Shown here: positions 10,148-18,138 of the stretch, one piece after another
Numbering within the stretch: the stretch's first letter is position 1
Layout: each line of letters begins with the position of its first letter
Assembly: GCF_002005445.1 (NCBI RefSeq)
Contig: NZ_CP014692.1
Coordinates: forward strand, 558,001-622,000
From: Acetobacter aceti
GTDB lineage: Bacteria; Pseudomonadota; Alphaproteobacteria; Acetobacterales; Acetobacteraceae
Length of the DNA stretch: 64,000 bases
Reading direction: 5' to 3'
Program-made: the position numbers and the translations under genes
The notes under the pieces: generated by a model
The model's database searches: none
Seen by the model: only the letters and a program-made list of their open reading frames with translations
Told to the model about the DNA's origin: nothing

Positions 10148-10221
10148 GACTGCAATGCGTCCCAAGTGAAAAATGCACAATGGCGCGTATGTGGCGAGCA
10201 TGAAAGGTGATTTTTTACTTA

Positions 10222-11151
10222 GAGCCTGATTCGAAAGTTTTTCAGGACTGACAGTGCCTTGCGGTTCTGCGGGTCAGCATGCGGATTGAGGCGATCAAAG
10301 TCCATGCTGTTGACGAGGCTATGGACTTTTCCCAGTCTTTGGCGAGCCGCCTGCAGCGACCGAGCCAGGCGACTGTTCGTTCGACCACCCAGCGGCGAGG
10401 CAGGATTTCAAAGCCCCTGGCTGTGTCTGATCGCCTGATGATTTCGACCGTCCATTTTCCCATGCTGGCGAGCGCGGATCGCAGTTTATTACCGGCATAG
10501 CCGCCATCGGCGAAGATGTGGCGAAGCCATGGAAAGTGTCTGCGTATTGCCGCCAGGACATCGACAGCCCCGTTACGATCCTGAATGTCAGCGGCATGAA
10601 CAAGGGGGAAGATCAGGAAGCCGCAGGTATCCGTCAGAATATGGCGCTTGCGACCTTTGATCTTCTTTCCAGCGTCATAACCGCAAATTCCCCCACTTTC
10701 CGTGGTTTTCACCGACTGGCTATCAATCACGCCCGCGCTCGGGGTGGCCTCACGCCCTTCGATCTCCCGCAGGTTCATGACCAGTACCGTGTTCATCGCT
10801 TCGAACAGTCCGGCCTCACGCCATGCGTAAAAGTAGCGCCTGACGGTCGAGACCGGCGGAAAGCATTTCGGCAGCAGACGCCACGCACACCCACCCGAGG
10901 CGATATAGAGTATCGCGTTTACAACCTCGCGCATATCCGCCGTGCGAGGCCGTCCGCCCCGTTTCGCCGGGGGCACGAACGGCATAATCAAAGCCCACTC
11001 GGCATCCGTCATATCCGATGGATATCGCAATCCCTCCCGGCTATGTTCGTGTCGGGCAATACCAGTCCATGCCACCATTCACTCCATCTCTTCGCAAAGA
11101 CGGATGAATCACAATATGCTGGTATTGTTCAAAAACTTTCGGATCAGGCTC
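10222..11151 (-). mobile_element. Complete IS5-family (IS427-group-like) insertion sequence
   Basis: The 930-bp element has terminal inverted repeats beginning GAGCCTGATTCGAAAGTTTT at the left end, matched by the complement of the right end with one mismatch. It is flanked by direct TTA target duplications at 10219-10221 and 11152-11154, the short TNA-type duplication expected for the IS427 group. It carries one transposase gene. It lies 20 to 75 bases upstream of cobD, depending on which start is used, and may alter cobD expression. Confidence 0.9.
10242..11078 (-). CDS. IS5-family transposase
   Basis: A 278-residue DDE transposase. The N-terminal DUF4096-type region (MTDAEWALIMPFVPP, GGRPRTADMREVVNAILYI, GCAWRLLPKCFPP) is followed by the catalytic core: GVIDSQSVKT with the first Asp, IFADGGYAGNKLR with the second, and WVVERTVAWLGRCRRLAKDWE with the Glu. 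The reading frame is unbroken, so the element may be active. It is the only protein of the 10222-11151 element. Confidence 0.93.
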   Translation of the reverse strand: MVAWTGIARHEHSREGLRYPSDMTDAEWALIMPFVPPAKRGGRPRTADMREVVNAILYIASGGCAWRLLPKCFPPVSTVRRYFYAWREAGLFEAMNTVLVMNLREIEGREATPSAGVIDSQSVKTTESGGICGYDAGKKIKGRKRHILTDTCGFLIFPLVHAADIQDRNGAVDVLAAIRRHFPWLRHIFADGGYAGNKLRSALASMGKWTVEIIRRSDTARGFEILPRRWVVERTVAWLGRCRRLAKDWEKSIASSTAWTLIASIRMLTRRTARHCQS

Positions 11152-11226
11152 TTAATTTTATCTGATTGCAAAATGTTCTCTTTGTGCGGCACTCTCATCC
11201 CCATTGCTCTTGGAGATCTGTACCCG

Positions 11227-11273
11227 ATATCCACAGGGTTGTTCACACAACCATCCTCAGAATCTGTGGATAA
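11227..11273. promoter_or_regulatory. Cluster of three DnaA-box-like sites
   Basis: Within 47 bases there are ATATCCACA (11227-11235), TTGTTCACA (11239-11247) and, on the other strand, a perfect TTATCCACA (complement at 11265-11273). The bacterial DnaA box is TTATNCACA, so one site is perfect and two have a single mismatch. The stretch lies in non-coding DNA just beyond the IS5 element. It may be a DnaA-regulated promoter, a titration site or chance. Confidence 0.35.
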
Positions 11274-11386
11274 TGAGGCTTTCGTCTTGGCCTTTAGAGT
11301 GGCATCGCCTTCGTGCTCTCTTCTGCGTCGAGAATATTCTGATCACATGTTTGCGCCCAGACTGATCTTAAAAAGACGTTACTTCG

Positions 11387-11506
11387 TCAAGTCTCCATAA
11401 ACCGAAGCACATGCAGGAAGGCCGCCTCGATCGCCGCACAGTTGCCGCGCCGAAACGTCGCGATCGTGTCATGGTCAGGATGCAGGTTCGCCGCCACAAA
11501 GCGCAT
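11387..11506 (-). pseudogene. Transposase fragment (IS5/IS1182-like N-terminal part)
   Basis: A 39-codon frame reads MRFVAANLHPDHDTIATF followed by RRGNCAAIEAAF, the conserved 'N-x-HPDHDTIA-x-FRR' segment of IS1182-like transposases. It ends at a TGA and has no extension on either side. It is only a scar of a former insertion. Confidence 0.6.
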
Positions 11507-11712
11507 AGTGGATTTTGAAGTGTGCTGTCATGACTTGGACAAAACCGTGACCCATTCGGATAAATAATAAAAATCCCCGTCCGCCCTTTGCATTGGTTCT
11601 GACAGTCAAAATTCTGATGATCCAGTTTTGATCGACAAGAGAGCGATAGGGCGGGAGGCAGCGATTATACTTTAGTATATTTCTAATATACTCATTGTAG
11701 ACTGAAGTATGG

Positions 11713-11790
11713 CAATAAGTGCTTGCGGTAAAGCCCGGCATCGGGAGAATAACGCAGGTTGCCGGGAGAACCCGGTCTACAGCCTTATTG
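11713..11790 (+). promoter_or_regulatory. Candidate structured leader RNA upstream of mgtA
   Basis: A 7-base closing stem (CAATAAG 11713-11719 with CTTATTG 11784-11790) encloses two GC hairpins, CCCG-GCAT-CGGG at 11734-11745 and CCGGG-AGAA-CCCGG at 11762-11775, and a weaker GCTT/AAGC pair at 11721-11734. It ends about 130 bases before the mgtA start. I could not match it to the M-box, yybP-ykoY or another known riboswitch consensus. A structured metal-responsive leader is an inference from position. Confidence 0.35.
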
Positions 11791-11918
11791 TATATCTTCT
11801 GTGCCCTTCATGACGATTTCGCGCATCCTGCATGAGAACGGTCCATTCCGTTGTCATGCGGCTGCGCTTTGCTTGTCTCTCGCGGCACCCCACTTTTTGT
11901 CATGGGGAGTGTTTCAGC

Positions 11919-14729
11919 ATGAACAGCTTCGAGACTGTCCTGCGGACTCTGTTCAGCCTGTTTCTGACACGGCGGCATACGCACCGTTATTTCCGACGTC
12001 AGGCGATCCTTGAAAGCCTGAACAGGCTGGGAACAGAAGAAAGACCAGCATCGCTGCGCTATGAGTCCAGAAAGATGCGTCAGGTTGCGACGGACGATGT
12101 TCCCGCAGTGCTCTCGCGCATGGACTCCTCTCCCGAAGGGCTGACCAGCGCACAGGTTGAAAGCCGGCGGGCGCAGTTCGGTCCCAACGAGGTGGAGCAT
12201 GAAAAGCCCCTGCCGGCCTGGCGGCATCTGGGTCGCTGTTATGGCAATCCGTTCAATCTTCTGTTGACCGCACTCGCCTTGATCTCCGCTCTGACGCACG
12301 ACATGAAGGCAACCGTGGTCATCGGAACGATGGTCGTGCTGAGCACGCTCATTCGCTTTGTGCAGGAAGGGCGTTCCAACCGCGCGGCTGAACGGCTGAA
12401 GGCCATGGTGAGCAACACCGCGACCGTCATCCGACGTCAGGTATCCGACGCTGCGGCTGTGGTCGGGGCTGGGTCCGATGGCGCACGTTGCTGCGGTGAG
12501 CATCTTGACACAACGCAGTCCGCCGAGCCGGTTGAGTTGCCGATCAGCGATCTTGTGCCGGGTGATCACGTCATCCTGTCCGCTGGCGATATGATCCCGG
12601 CGGACTGCCGGGTGCTGACGGCCCGAGATCTGTTCGTCTCACAGGGCGCGATGACGGGCGAATCTCTACCTGTTGAAAAATTTTCTGAAATTGACAGGCC
12701 TTTTACGTCCGTTTTCGAAACGCCGAATCTCGTCTTCATGGGCACCAATGTCGTCTCCGGCTCCGCGACCGCACTGGTGGTTGCAACCGGTCCGCGCACC
12801 TGTTTCGGGACACTGTCGGCCCGTGTCACGGCGTCGGACCGCACACCCACGGCGTTTGAGGCCGGTGTGAACAGCGTGAGCTGGCTGCTGATCCGCTTTG
12901 CCCTCGTCATGGCCCCGGTGGTGCTCCTCATCAACGGGCTGACAAAAGGTGACTGGGTCGATGCCTCCCTGTTCGCGCTTTCGGTGGCGGTCGGGCTGAC
13001 CCCCGAGATGTTGCCGATGATCGTCACCTCCACTCTTGCCAGAGGCGCTGTCACGCTCTCGCGCAGGAAGGTGATCGTCAAACGTCTGGACGCAATCCAG
13101 AATTTCGGGGCGATGGACATACTCTGCACGGACAAGACCGGCACAATCACGCAGGACAGGATCGCGCTGGCCCGGCACACCGATGTATTTGGCGCGCCGT
13201 CCGGGGACGTGCTGCGCTATGCCTGGCTCAACAGCTTCCACCAGACGGGGCTCAGAAACCTGCTGGATCGCGCGGTTCTGGAGCATGTCGCGCTGGATCA
13301 TGACGCGCCGGATGCGCAGGACTGGCGCAAGCAGGAATGGCGCAAGATTGACGAAATTCCGTTTGATTTCGAGCGGCGGCGCATGTCCGTCATCGTGGCT
13401 GAAGGCGACAATCCGCCTCTGCTGATCTGCAAGGGCGCGGTTGAGGAAATGCTGGCTGCCTGCACATGGGTTTCGGATGGTGAGAGCACGGGAGCCCTGC
13501 CGCTTGACGCCGCAATGCTGGTGCGTCTGCGCGCCGTGACACAGGACCTCAACCGGCAGGGTCTGCGTGTGGTTGCTGTTGCGGTGCGTGAGATGCCCTC
13601 CGCGCAGTCGGTCTATTCCGTAAAAGATGAGGCTGGCCTTATGCTCGTTGGCTATATCGCTTTTCTTGATCCGCCAAAGGAGACGACGGCCCCGGCCCTG
13701 AACGCGCTGGCGGCGCATGGGGTGGAGGTCAAGGTTCTGACGGGTGACAGCGAGCTTGTCACCGCGCAGGTCTGCGCGCAGGTCGGGTTCGGCCATGCGC
13801 GGTTCCTGACCGGGCCGCAGATTGAAAAGATGAGTGATGCCGTACTGGCGCACGCGGTCAGCAAACATCGGATTTTTGCCCGCCTGACCCCGCAGCACAA
13901 GGAACGCATCGTCCGCGCGCTGCGTGACGGCGGCCATGTTGTGGGCTTTCTGGGAGACGGCATTAATGACGCCGCGGCCCTGCGCGCGGCGGATATCGGG
14001 ATATCTGTGGATACCGGCGTCGATATCGCCAAGGAAGCGGCGGACATCATCCTGCTGGAAAAAAGCCTGATGGTGCTGGAAGAAGGCGTGCTGGAAGGGC
14101 GCAGGACGTTCTGCAACATGCTCAAATATATCCGCATGACGGCCAGTTCGAACTTCGGCAATGTCTTCTCGGTTCTGGTGGGCAGCGCTTTCCTGCCGTT
14201 TCTGCCGATGCTGCCGCTGCAACTGCTTGTGCAGAACCTGCTGTATGATCTTTCACAGACCGCCATTCCGTTCGACCGCGTGGATCGCGGACTGATCGCC
14301 CGGCCATTGAAATGGAATCCACGGGACCTCGGGCGGTTCATGCTCTTCTTCGGTCCCGTCAGCTCGGTGTTCGATATCGCGACGTTTGTGCTGATGTGGC
14401 ATGTTTTCGGCGCGAACAGCGTGGCCCGGCAATCCCTGTTCCAGTCCGGCTGGTTTGTGGAAGGGCTGCTGACACAGACCCTTATTGTCCATATGATCCG
14501 TACGCCCGAACGGCCTTTTATTGACAGCCGCGCGGCATGGCCGCTGATGCTCATGACCGTGCTGATCGCTGCCATCGGCATCGCGCTGCCCCTCAGCCCG
14601 CTGGCCGGATATTTCGGACTTCAGGCGCTCCCTCTGGGCTATTATCCTTGGCTGGCCGGCATGATCATGGGGTATGCGGTCCTCACGACCGTGATGAAAA
14701 AACTCTATATCCGCCGCTTTGGCTGGTAA
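11919..14729 (+). CDS. mgtA: Magnesium-importing P-type ATPase (MgtA/MgtB)
   Basis: Inner-membrane P3B-type ATPase that drives Mg2+ uptake. The protein of about 936 residues shows the actuator motif MTGESLPVEK, the phosphorylation site DKTGTIT, the nucleotide-domain KGAVEEML, the hinge GDGINDAAALRAADIGISVD and the long C-terminal membrane block. MgtA-type marks include EGRSNRAAERLKAMVSNTATV and TASSNFGNVFSVL. The ATG at 11919 has a GGGGAG site about 10 bases upstream; the in-frame ATG at 11832 would add 29 poorly conserved residues. It starts a tight operon with mgtC and a two-component system. A candidate leader RNA lies upstream. Confidence 0.93.
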   Translation: MNSFETVLRTLFSLFLTRRHTHRYFRRQAILESLNRLGTEERPASLRYESRKMRQVATDDVPAVLSRMDSSPEGLTSAQVESRRAQFGPNEVEHEKPLPAWRHLGRCYGNPFNLLLTALALISALTHDMKATVVIGTMVVLSTLIRFVQEGRSNRAAERLKAMVSNTATVIRRQVSDAAAVVGAGSDGARCCGEHLDTTQSAEPVELPISDLVPGDHVILSAGDMIPADCRVLTARDLFVSQGAMTGESLPVEKFSEIDRPFTSVFETPNLVFMGTNVVSGSATALVVATGPRTCFGTLSARVTASDRTPTAFEAGVNSVSWLLIRFALVMAPVVLLINGLTKGDWVDASLFALSVAVGLTPEMLPMIVTSTLARGAVTLSRRKVIVKRLDAIQNFGAMDILCTDKTGTITQDRIALARHTDVFGAPSGDVLRYAWLNSFHQTGLRNLLDRAVLEHVALDHDAPDAQDWRKQEWRKIDEIPFDFERRRMSVIVAEGDNPPLLICKGAVEEMLAACTWVSDGESTGALPLDAAMLVRLRAVTQDLNRQGLRVVAVAVREMPSAQSVYSVKDEAGLMLVGYIAFLDPPKETTAPALNALAAHGVEVKVLTGDSELVTAQVCAQVGFGHARFLTGPQIEKMSDAVLAHAVSKHRIFARLTPQHKERIVRALRDGGHVVGFLGDGINDAAALRAADIGISVDTGVDIAKEAADIILLEKSLMVLEEGVLEGRRTFCNMLKYIRMTASSNFGNVFSVLVGSAFLPFLPMLPLQLLVQNLLYDLSQTAIPFDRVDRGLIARPLKWNPRDLGRFMLFFGPVSSVFDIATFVLMWHVFGANSVARQSLFQSGWFVEGLLTQTLIVHMIRTPERPFIDSRAAWPLMLMTVLIAAIGIALPLSPLAGYFGLQALPLGYYPWLAGMIMGYAVLTTVMKKLYIRRFGW

Positions 14730-14771
14730 GTGACCAGATGGACGCCCCCGGTTCCTTCAGGAGTTCCGATT

Positions 14772-15503
14772 TTGACCCTTGGTCTTCATTTCAGCAGTCT
14801 GGCGTCGCTTGCAACGACGCTCATTGAACTTTCAACAGCTTTTATCCTCGGAGCGCTGATCGGCGTGGAACGGCAGTTACGCCAGCGCACTGCCGGATTG
14901 AGGACCAATACGCTGGTTTCTGTCGGCGCGGCCATTTTCGTGTCGCTAGGCGCGCGCCTGTTTGAAATCGACCATGGATCGCAAACACCCATTGCCGTCG
15001 TCGCCTATGTCGTCTCGGGGATCGGCTTCCTTGGCGCGGGTGCGATCATGAAGGAAGGGGCCAGTGTTTCCGGCCTGAACACGGCGGCGACGCTCTGGGG
15101 GTCTGGCGCGGTCGGGGCCTGCGCGGGGGCCGGTCTGCTGGGTGAGGCCATTCTGGCCGCACTCTTCGTCCTCGCCAGCAATACGCTACTGCGCCCACTG
15201 GTCAACCAGATCAACCGCCGACCGTTCAGCGAGGAAAGCAGCGAGGCCCTGTATGTGGTGTATGTCATCTGCGCGCGGACACTGGATGCGGATATCCGGG
15301 AGGATATTCTCGAAATCCTTGATGATACCGGCTACCCGGTTCGTCAGGTGGATGGCCACCCGCTTGGCCCGGACGAAATGGAGATTGAACTGACGCTGTT
15401 CCCCACCGCCGTCAATGTCGAGGAACTGGACGAAGCGGTGGAGAAGGTGGAGCGTCTGCCCGGTGTGCGGCAGGCTTTCTGGAATGCCCGTGACGAGACC
15501 TGA
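14772..15503 (+). CDS. mgtC: MgtC/SapB family membrane protein
   Basis: Four to five N-terminal membrane helices carry the family signature IGVERQLRQRTAGLRTNTLVSVGAA, GIGFLGAGAIMKEG and GLNTAATLW-S-GAVG. A C-terminal ACT-like soluble domain follows. MgtC proteins help cells withstand low Mg2+ and modulate ATP synthase and phosphate use in other bacteria. I prefer the TTG at 14772 because AGGAG stands 8 to 9 bases before it and it removes a poor N-terminus; the frame is open from a GTG at 14730 that abuts the mgtA stop. It is co-transcribed with mgtA. Confidence 0.88.
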   Translation: MTLGLHFSSLASLATTLIELSTAFILGALIGVERQLRQRTAGLRTNTLVSVGAAIFVSLGARLFEIDHGSQTPIAVVAYVVSGIGFLGAGAIMKEGASVSGLNTAATLWGSGAVGACAGAGLLGEAILAALFVLASNTLLRPLVNQINRRPFSEESSEALYVVYVICARTLDADIREDILEILDDTGYPVRQVDGHPLGPDEMEIELTLFPTAVNVEELDEAVEKVERLPGVRQAFWNARDET

Positions 15504-15522
15504 TGGGGCGGACAGGACCGGG

Positions 15523-16575
15523 ATGAAGGCGCGGTTGCATCTCTGGATCAGGCTGATCCTTCTGGCGGCGGTCATGGCCCTCCTGTTCGTGGTGGATACG
15601 GCCACGAATTATGAAGTCGCGGCGGCGGTTTTCTATGCGCTGGTTGTCCTGACCGCAGCGCCTTTCCTGAACCGCCGGGTGCTGATCCGGCTCTCGGCGC
15701 TCTGCGTGGCGCTGACCGTGTTGAGCTTTGTGCTGACGGCGAAAGGCAATCTGTCCACAGGGCTGGCCAATATGGGCATCAGCGTTGTGGCGATCCTCAT
15801 GGCAACCTGGCTGATCCTCAAAATGGACGCGGCCCGGCAGGCAGCGCAGGACGCCCATGCAAAGCTGGTGCGGATTGCGCGCATCAAAAGCCTTGAGGGA
15901 CTCACGACCTCCATCGCGCATGAGATCAACCAGCCGCTGGCCGCCATCGTCACAAGCGGGACGGCCTGCGGTCACTGGCTGGCGCATGATCCGCCCAATC
16001 TCGACCGGGCGCGGCAGGCGCTTGGGCGGATCGTGCAGGATGCGGGCCGGGCCAGCGCCATTGTCGCCCGTGTGCGCAGCCTGACCCGTGGAGATCCGCC
16101 GAGCACAACGGTCTTCTCCTTCAACGAAGCCGTGCAGGAGGTCATTGGGGTATCCAGCGGAGAAATCGCACGTCACGGGATTGCGCTGGTGCTGGAACTG
16201 GCTCCCGATCTGCCGCCAGTTCACGCTGACCGGGTCCAGATTCAGCAGGTGATCGGCAATCTGCTTCTCAACGCCATCGAGGCCATTCTGTCCGGCCCGG
16301 CCCAGTCCCGCGTCATCCACATGGCATCGGAGGTTGTGGGCGGCATGGTCCAGCTTTCCATCCGTGATTCCGGTCCCGGTATTCCGGCAGGCGTTCGCGA
16401 TCATCTCTTCGAGGCCTTCTGGACCACCAAGGAGGACGGCATGGGGATCGGGCTCAGTATCAGCCGTACGCTTGTCGAAGCCAATGGCGGGCAGATTGAG
16501 GCGGAGGCCGTAAAAACGGGAGGCGCGATTTTCCGGTTCACTGTCCCACCCGTACAGCAGGAGAACAGCCGATGA
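15523..16575 (+). CDS. Membrane sensor histidine kinase (FixL/HPK4-like)
   Basis: The first 110 residues hold about four hydrophobic helices with very short loops, so there is no obvious periplasmic sensor domain. A kinase core follows: the H-box SIAHEINQPLAAIVTSG, the N-box GNLLLNAIEAI, the G1 box IRDSGPGIPAG and the G2 box GMGIGLSISRTLVEANGGQI. The H-box wording is that of the FixL/DctB/TtrS kinase group. The start could also be the ATG at 15484 overlapping mgtC. The gene follows mgtC by 19 bases and overlaps its response regulator by ATGA. Control of Mg2+ uptake is inferred from this linkage. Confidence 0.85.
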   Translation: MKARLHLWIRLILLAAVMALLFVVDTATNYEVAAAVFYALVVLTAAPFLNRRVLIRLSALCVALTVLSFVLTAKGNLSTGLANMGISVVAILMATWLILKMDAARQAAQDAHAKLVRIARIKSLEGLTTSIAHEINQPLAAIVTSGTACGHWLAHDPPNLDRARQALGRIVQDAGRASAIVARVRSLTRGDPPSTTVFSFNEAVQEVIGVSSGEIARHGIALVLELAPDLPPVHADRVQIQQVIGNLLLNAIEAILSGPAQSRVIHMASEVVGGMVQLSIRDSGPGIPAGVRDHLFEAFWTTKEDGMGIGLSISRTLVEANGGQIEAEAVKTGGAIFRFTVPPVQQENSR

Positions 16576-17192
16576 CAGACGCAGGCGTCGTCTATGTGAT
16601 TGATGATGACAGATCTGTCCGGGCCGCGCTGGAAGACCTGCTGGCTTCAGTGGGGATACGGGTTCTGACTTTTGGCTCCACCACGGAGTTTCTGGCGTAT
16701 GGGCTGGAGGATGCGCCGGGCTGCCTTGTGCTGGATGTGCGGATGCCGGGCCAGAGCGGGATCGACTTTCACCGGCGCATGGCCGGACTGGGCATTGCGC
16801 TGCCGGTTGTCTTCATTACGGGTCACGGTGATATCCCGATGGGTGTGGAAGCCATCAAGCAGGGCGCGATCGAATTCCTGACCAAACCGTTTAACGACCA
16901 GACCCTGCTGGACGCAATCCAGAACGGCATTGGCAAAGATCGGGATCACCGCGAGCAACTTGCGGAAAGTGCAGAGCTGCGCGCCCGCTGGGCCGCACTT
17001 TCCGCTGGAGAGCAGGATGTCGCGCGGCTTGTGGTGCGCGGACTGCTGAACAAACAGATTGCAGCGGTGCTCCATGTCAGTGAGATCACGGTCAAGGTCC
17101 GTCGCGCTCAGGTCATGCGCAAGATGAACGTCCGCACCCTGCCTGATCTTGTCCGGCTGACCGAAAAACTTTCGCCTGACAGCCTCACATGA
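16572..17192 (+). CDS. FixJ-family response regulator
   Basis: A receiver domain (VYVIDDDRSVRAAL with acidic pair, phospho-acceptor Asp in CLVLDVRMPGQSG, conserved Thr in VFITGHGDIPM, Lys in FLTKPF) is joined to a LuxR-type helix-turn-helix (LSAGEQDVARLVVRGLLNKQIAAVLHVSEITVKVRRAQVMRKM, residues about 140-182). The 206-residue length is typical of FixJ/TodT/NodW regulators. Its ATG overlaps the kinase stop, and it is the last gene of the mgtA operon. Phosphorylated dimer binding to a promoter, perhaps that of mgtA, is an inference. Confidence 0.9.
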   Translation: MTDAGVVYVIDDDRSVRAALEDLLASVGIRVLTFGSTTEFLAYGLEDAPGCLVLDVRMPGQSGIDFHRRMAGLGIALPVVFITGHGDIPMGVEAIKQGAIEFLTKPFNDQTLLDAIQNGIGKDRDHREQLAESAELRARWAALSAGEQDVARLVVRGLLNKQIAAVLHVSEITVKVRRAQVMRKMNVRTLPDLVRLTEKLSPDSLT

Positions 17193-17533
17193 AGTCTTTC
17201 AAAGAAAACAGATACACTGAAATTATACATAATCTCCCGCTTCCTTCGCAGGAGAGTCTCGTCCGACCCAAGGCGCACAGGAATCCGATGCTTCTTCACA
17301 TTCGATTCAACGCTCAAAAACACCAAAATCCAGCTCAGGAAGTGGCTTTTTTTCATCTTTTTCAGGGAACGAAGCTTTTGTGGCGAGGTTTCAGGTTGGC
17401 AAGGATAGGATGATGTCAGCTGTTGGTGCTGTTTTCACGGAATTTGTCTCATAACGAAAAAAAGCATAGTACGTGCCGATCACAAGTGCGTCCAAGCTTG
17501 TTGGTTTCAATCAGTAGTAACCTGGAAAAAATA
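17193..17533. other. Intergenic region upstream of the MarR gene
   Basis: About 340 bases with no convincing gene. It should hold the terminator of the mgtA operon and the promoter of the MarR gene, but I see no clear hairpin with a T run. Short open frames here have no ribosome sites or recognisable motifs. Confidence 0.4.
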
Positions 17534-18109
17534 ATGAGTAAAATTCGTAACACAACACTGAATACTATGATCGATATTCTGGATGTAAAAAACAAGAACA
17601 GGGTATCTCCCTTGACAGTTTCACGCGATGAATTGCTGGTTGGAGGTTCCGACCGCATTTTTCGTGAAATGCTGCACCGGATTCTAACATTCTCTGCACT
17701 GATTCAGGCTAATCGTGACAGGCTTGGTCGTCATATCGGGCTGAGCGGCACTCAATACACAGCCCTGATTTCCATTGCTCACATGGAAAGCGAGGAAATC
17801 GGTATTGCCCAATTGGCCGAGCATCTGGATCTCAGTGGCGCTTTTGTGACGACAACAGTCAACAAACTTGTAACCGCCGGGCTAGTGGCCAAGACCAGCA
17901 ACGCACAGGACCGGCGGCGCATCATTTTGTCCGTCACGCCCAAGGCGCATGAAATGCTAACCCGGCTGACGGAAATTCAGGTGCCGGTCAACGATATCAT
18001 TTTTCGTGATATCTCACGTGAACAGATGCTCGAACTGGCCCGGGTCATGCCTCAGCTTATTACGGGCGCCAAGGCATCTCTGGCATTGATGGATTTTCAG
18101 CACGGATAA
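17534..18109 (+). CDS. MarR-family transcriptional regulator
   Basis: The 191-residue protein has a winged-helix core: LSGTQYTALISIAHM, GIAQLAEHLDLSGAFVTTTVNKLVTAGLVAKTSNAQDRRRIILSVTPKAHEML (residues about 80-145), with the DRR wing motif typical of MarR. The ATG at 17534 follows GGAAAAAATA; an in-frame start 37 codons earlier is less likely. It is convergent with, and 29 bases from, the amidase gene of the catabolic locus, so it may control that locus. A palindrome in the divergent promoter at 25645 is a possible operator. IacR-type regulators are also MarR proteins, so control of the downstream iac-like set is an alternative. Confidence 0.85.
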   Translation: MSKIRNTTLNTMIDILDVKNKNRVSPLTVSRDELLVGGSDRIFREMLHRILTFSALIQANRDRLGRHIGLSGTQYTALISIAHMESEEIGIAQLAEHLDLSGAFVTTTVNKLVTAGLVAKTSNAQDRRRIILSVTPKAHEMLTRLTEIQVPVNDIIFRDISREQMLELARVMPQLITGAKASLALMDFQHG

Positions 18110-18138
18110 ACATCCTTAACCGTAGATGTACAAGCTTT

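Noticed and set aside
11475..11741. 88-codon minus-strand frame before mgtA
   Set aside because: Its end overlaps a transposase fragment in a different frame and its composition is irregular; no family recognised.
11713..11790. M-box or yybP-ykoY riboswitch before mgtA
   Set aside because: The conserved bases of those classes are not visible, so only an unclassified structured leader is proposed.
12666..14222. 518-codon open frame on the minus strand
   Set aside because: It is antisense to mgtA, rich in Arg, His and Gln without any family wording, and is explained by the codon bias of the GC-rich gene on the other strand.
15412..16404. 330-codon minus-strand open frame
   Set aside because: Antisense to the histidine kinase; no ribosome site and composition typical of a shadow frame.
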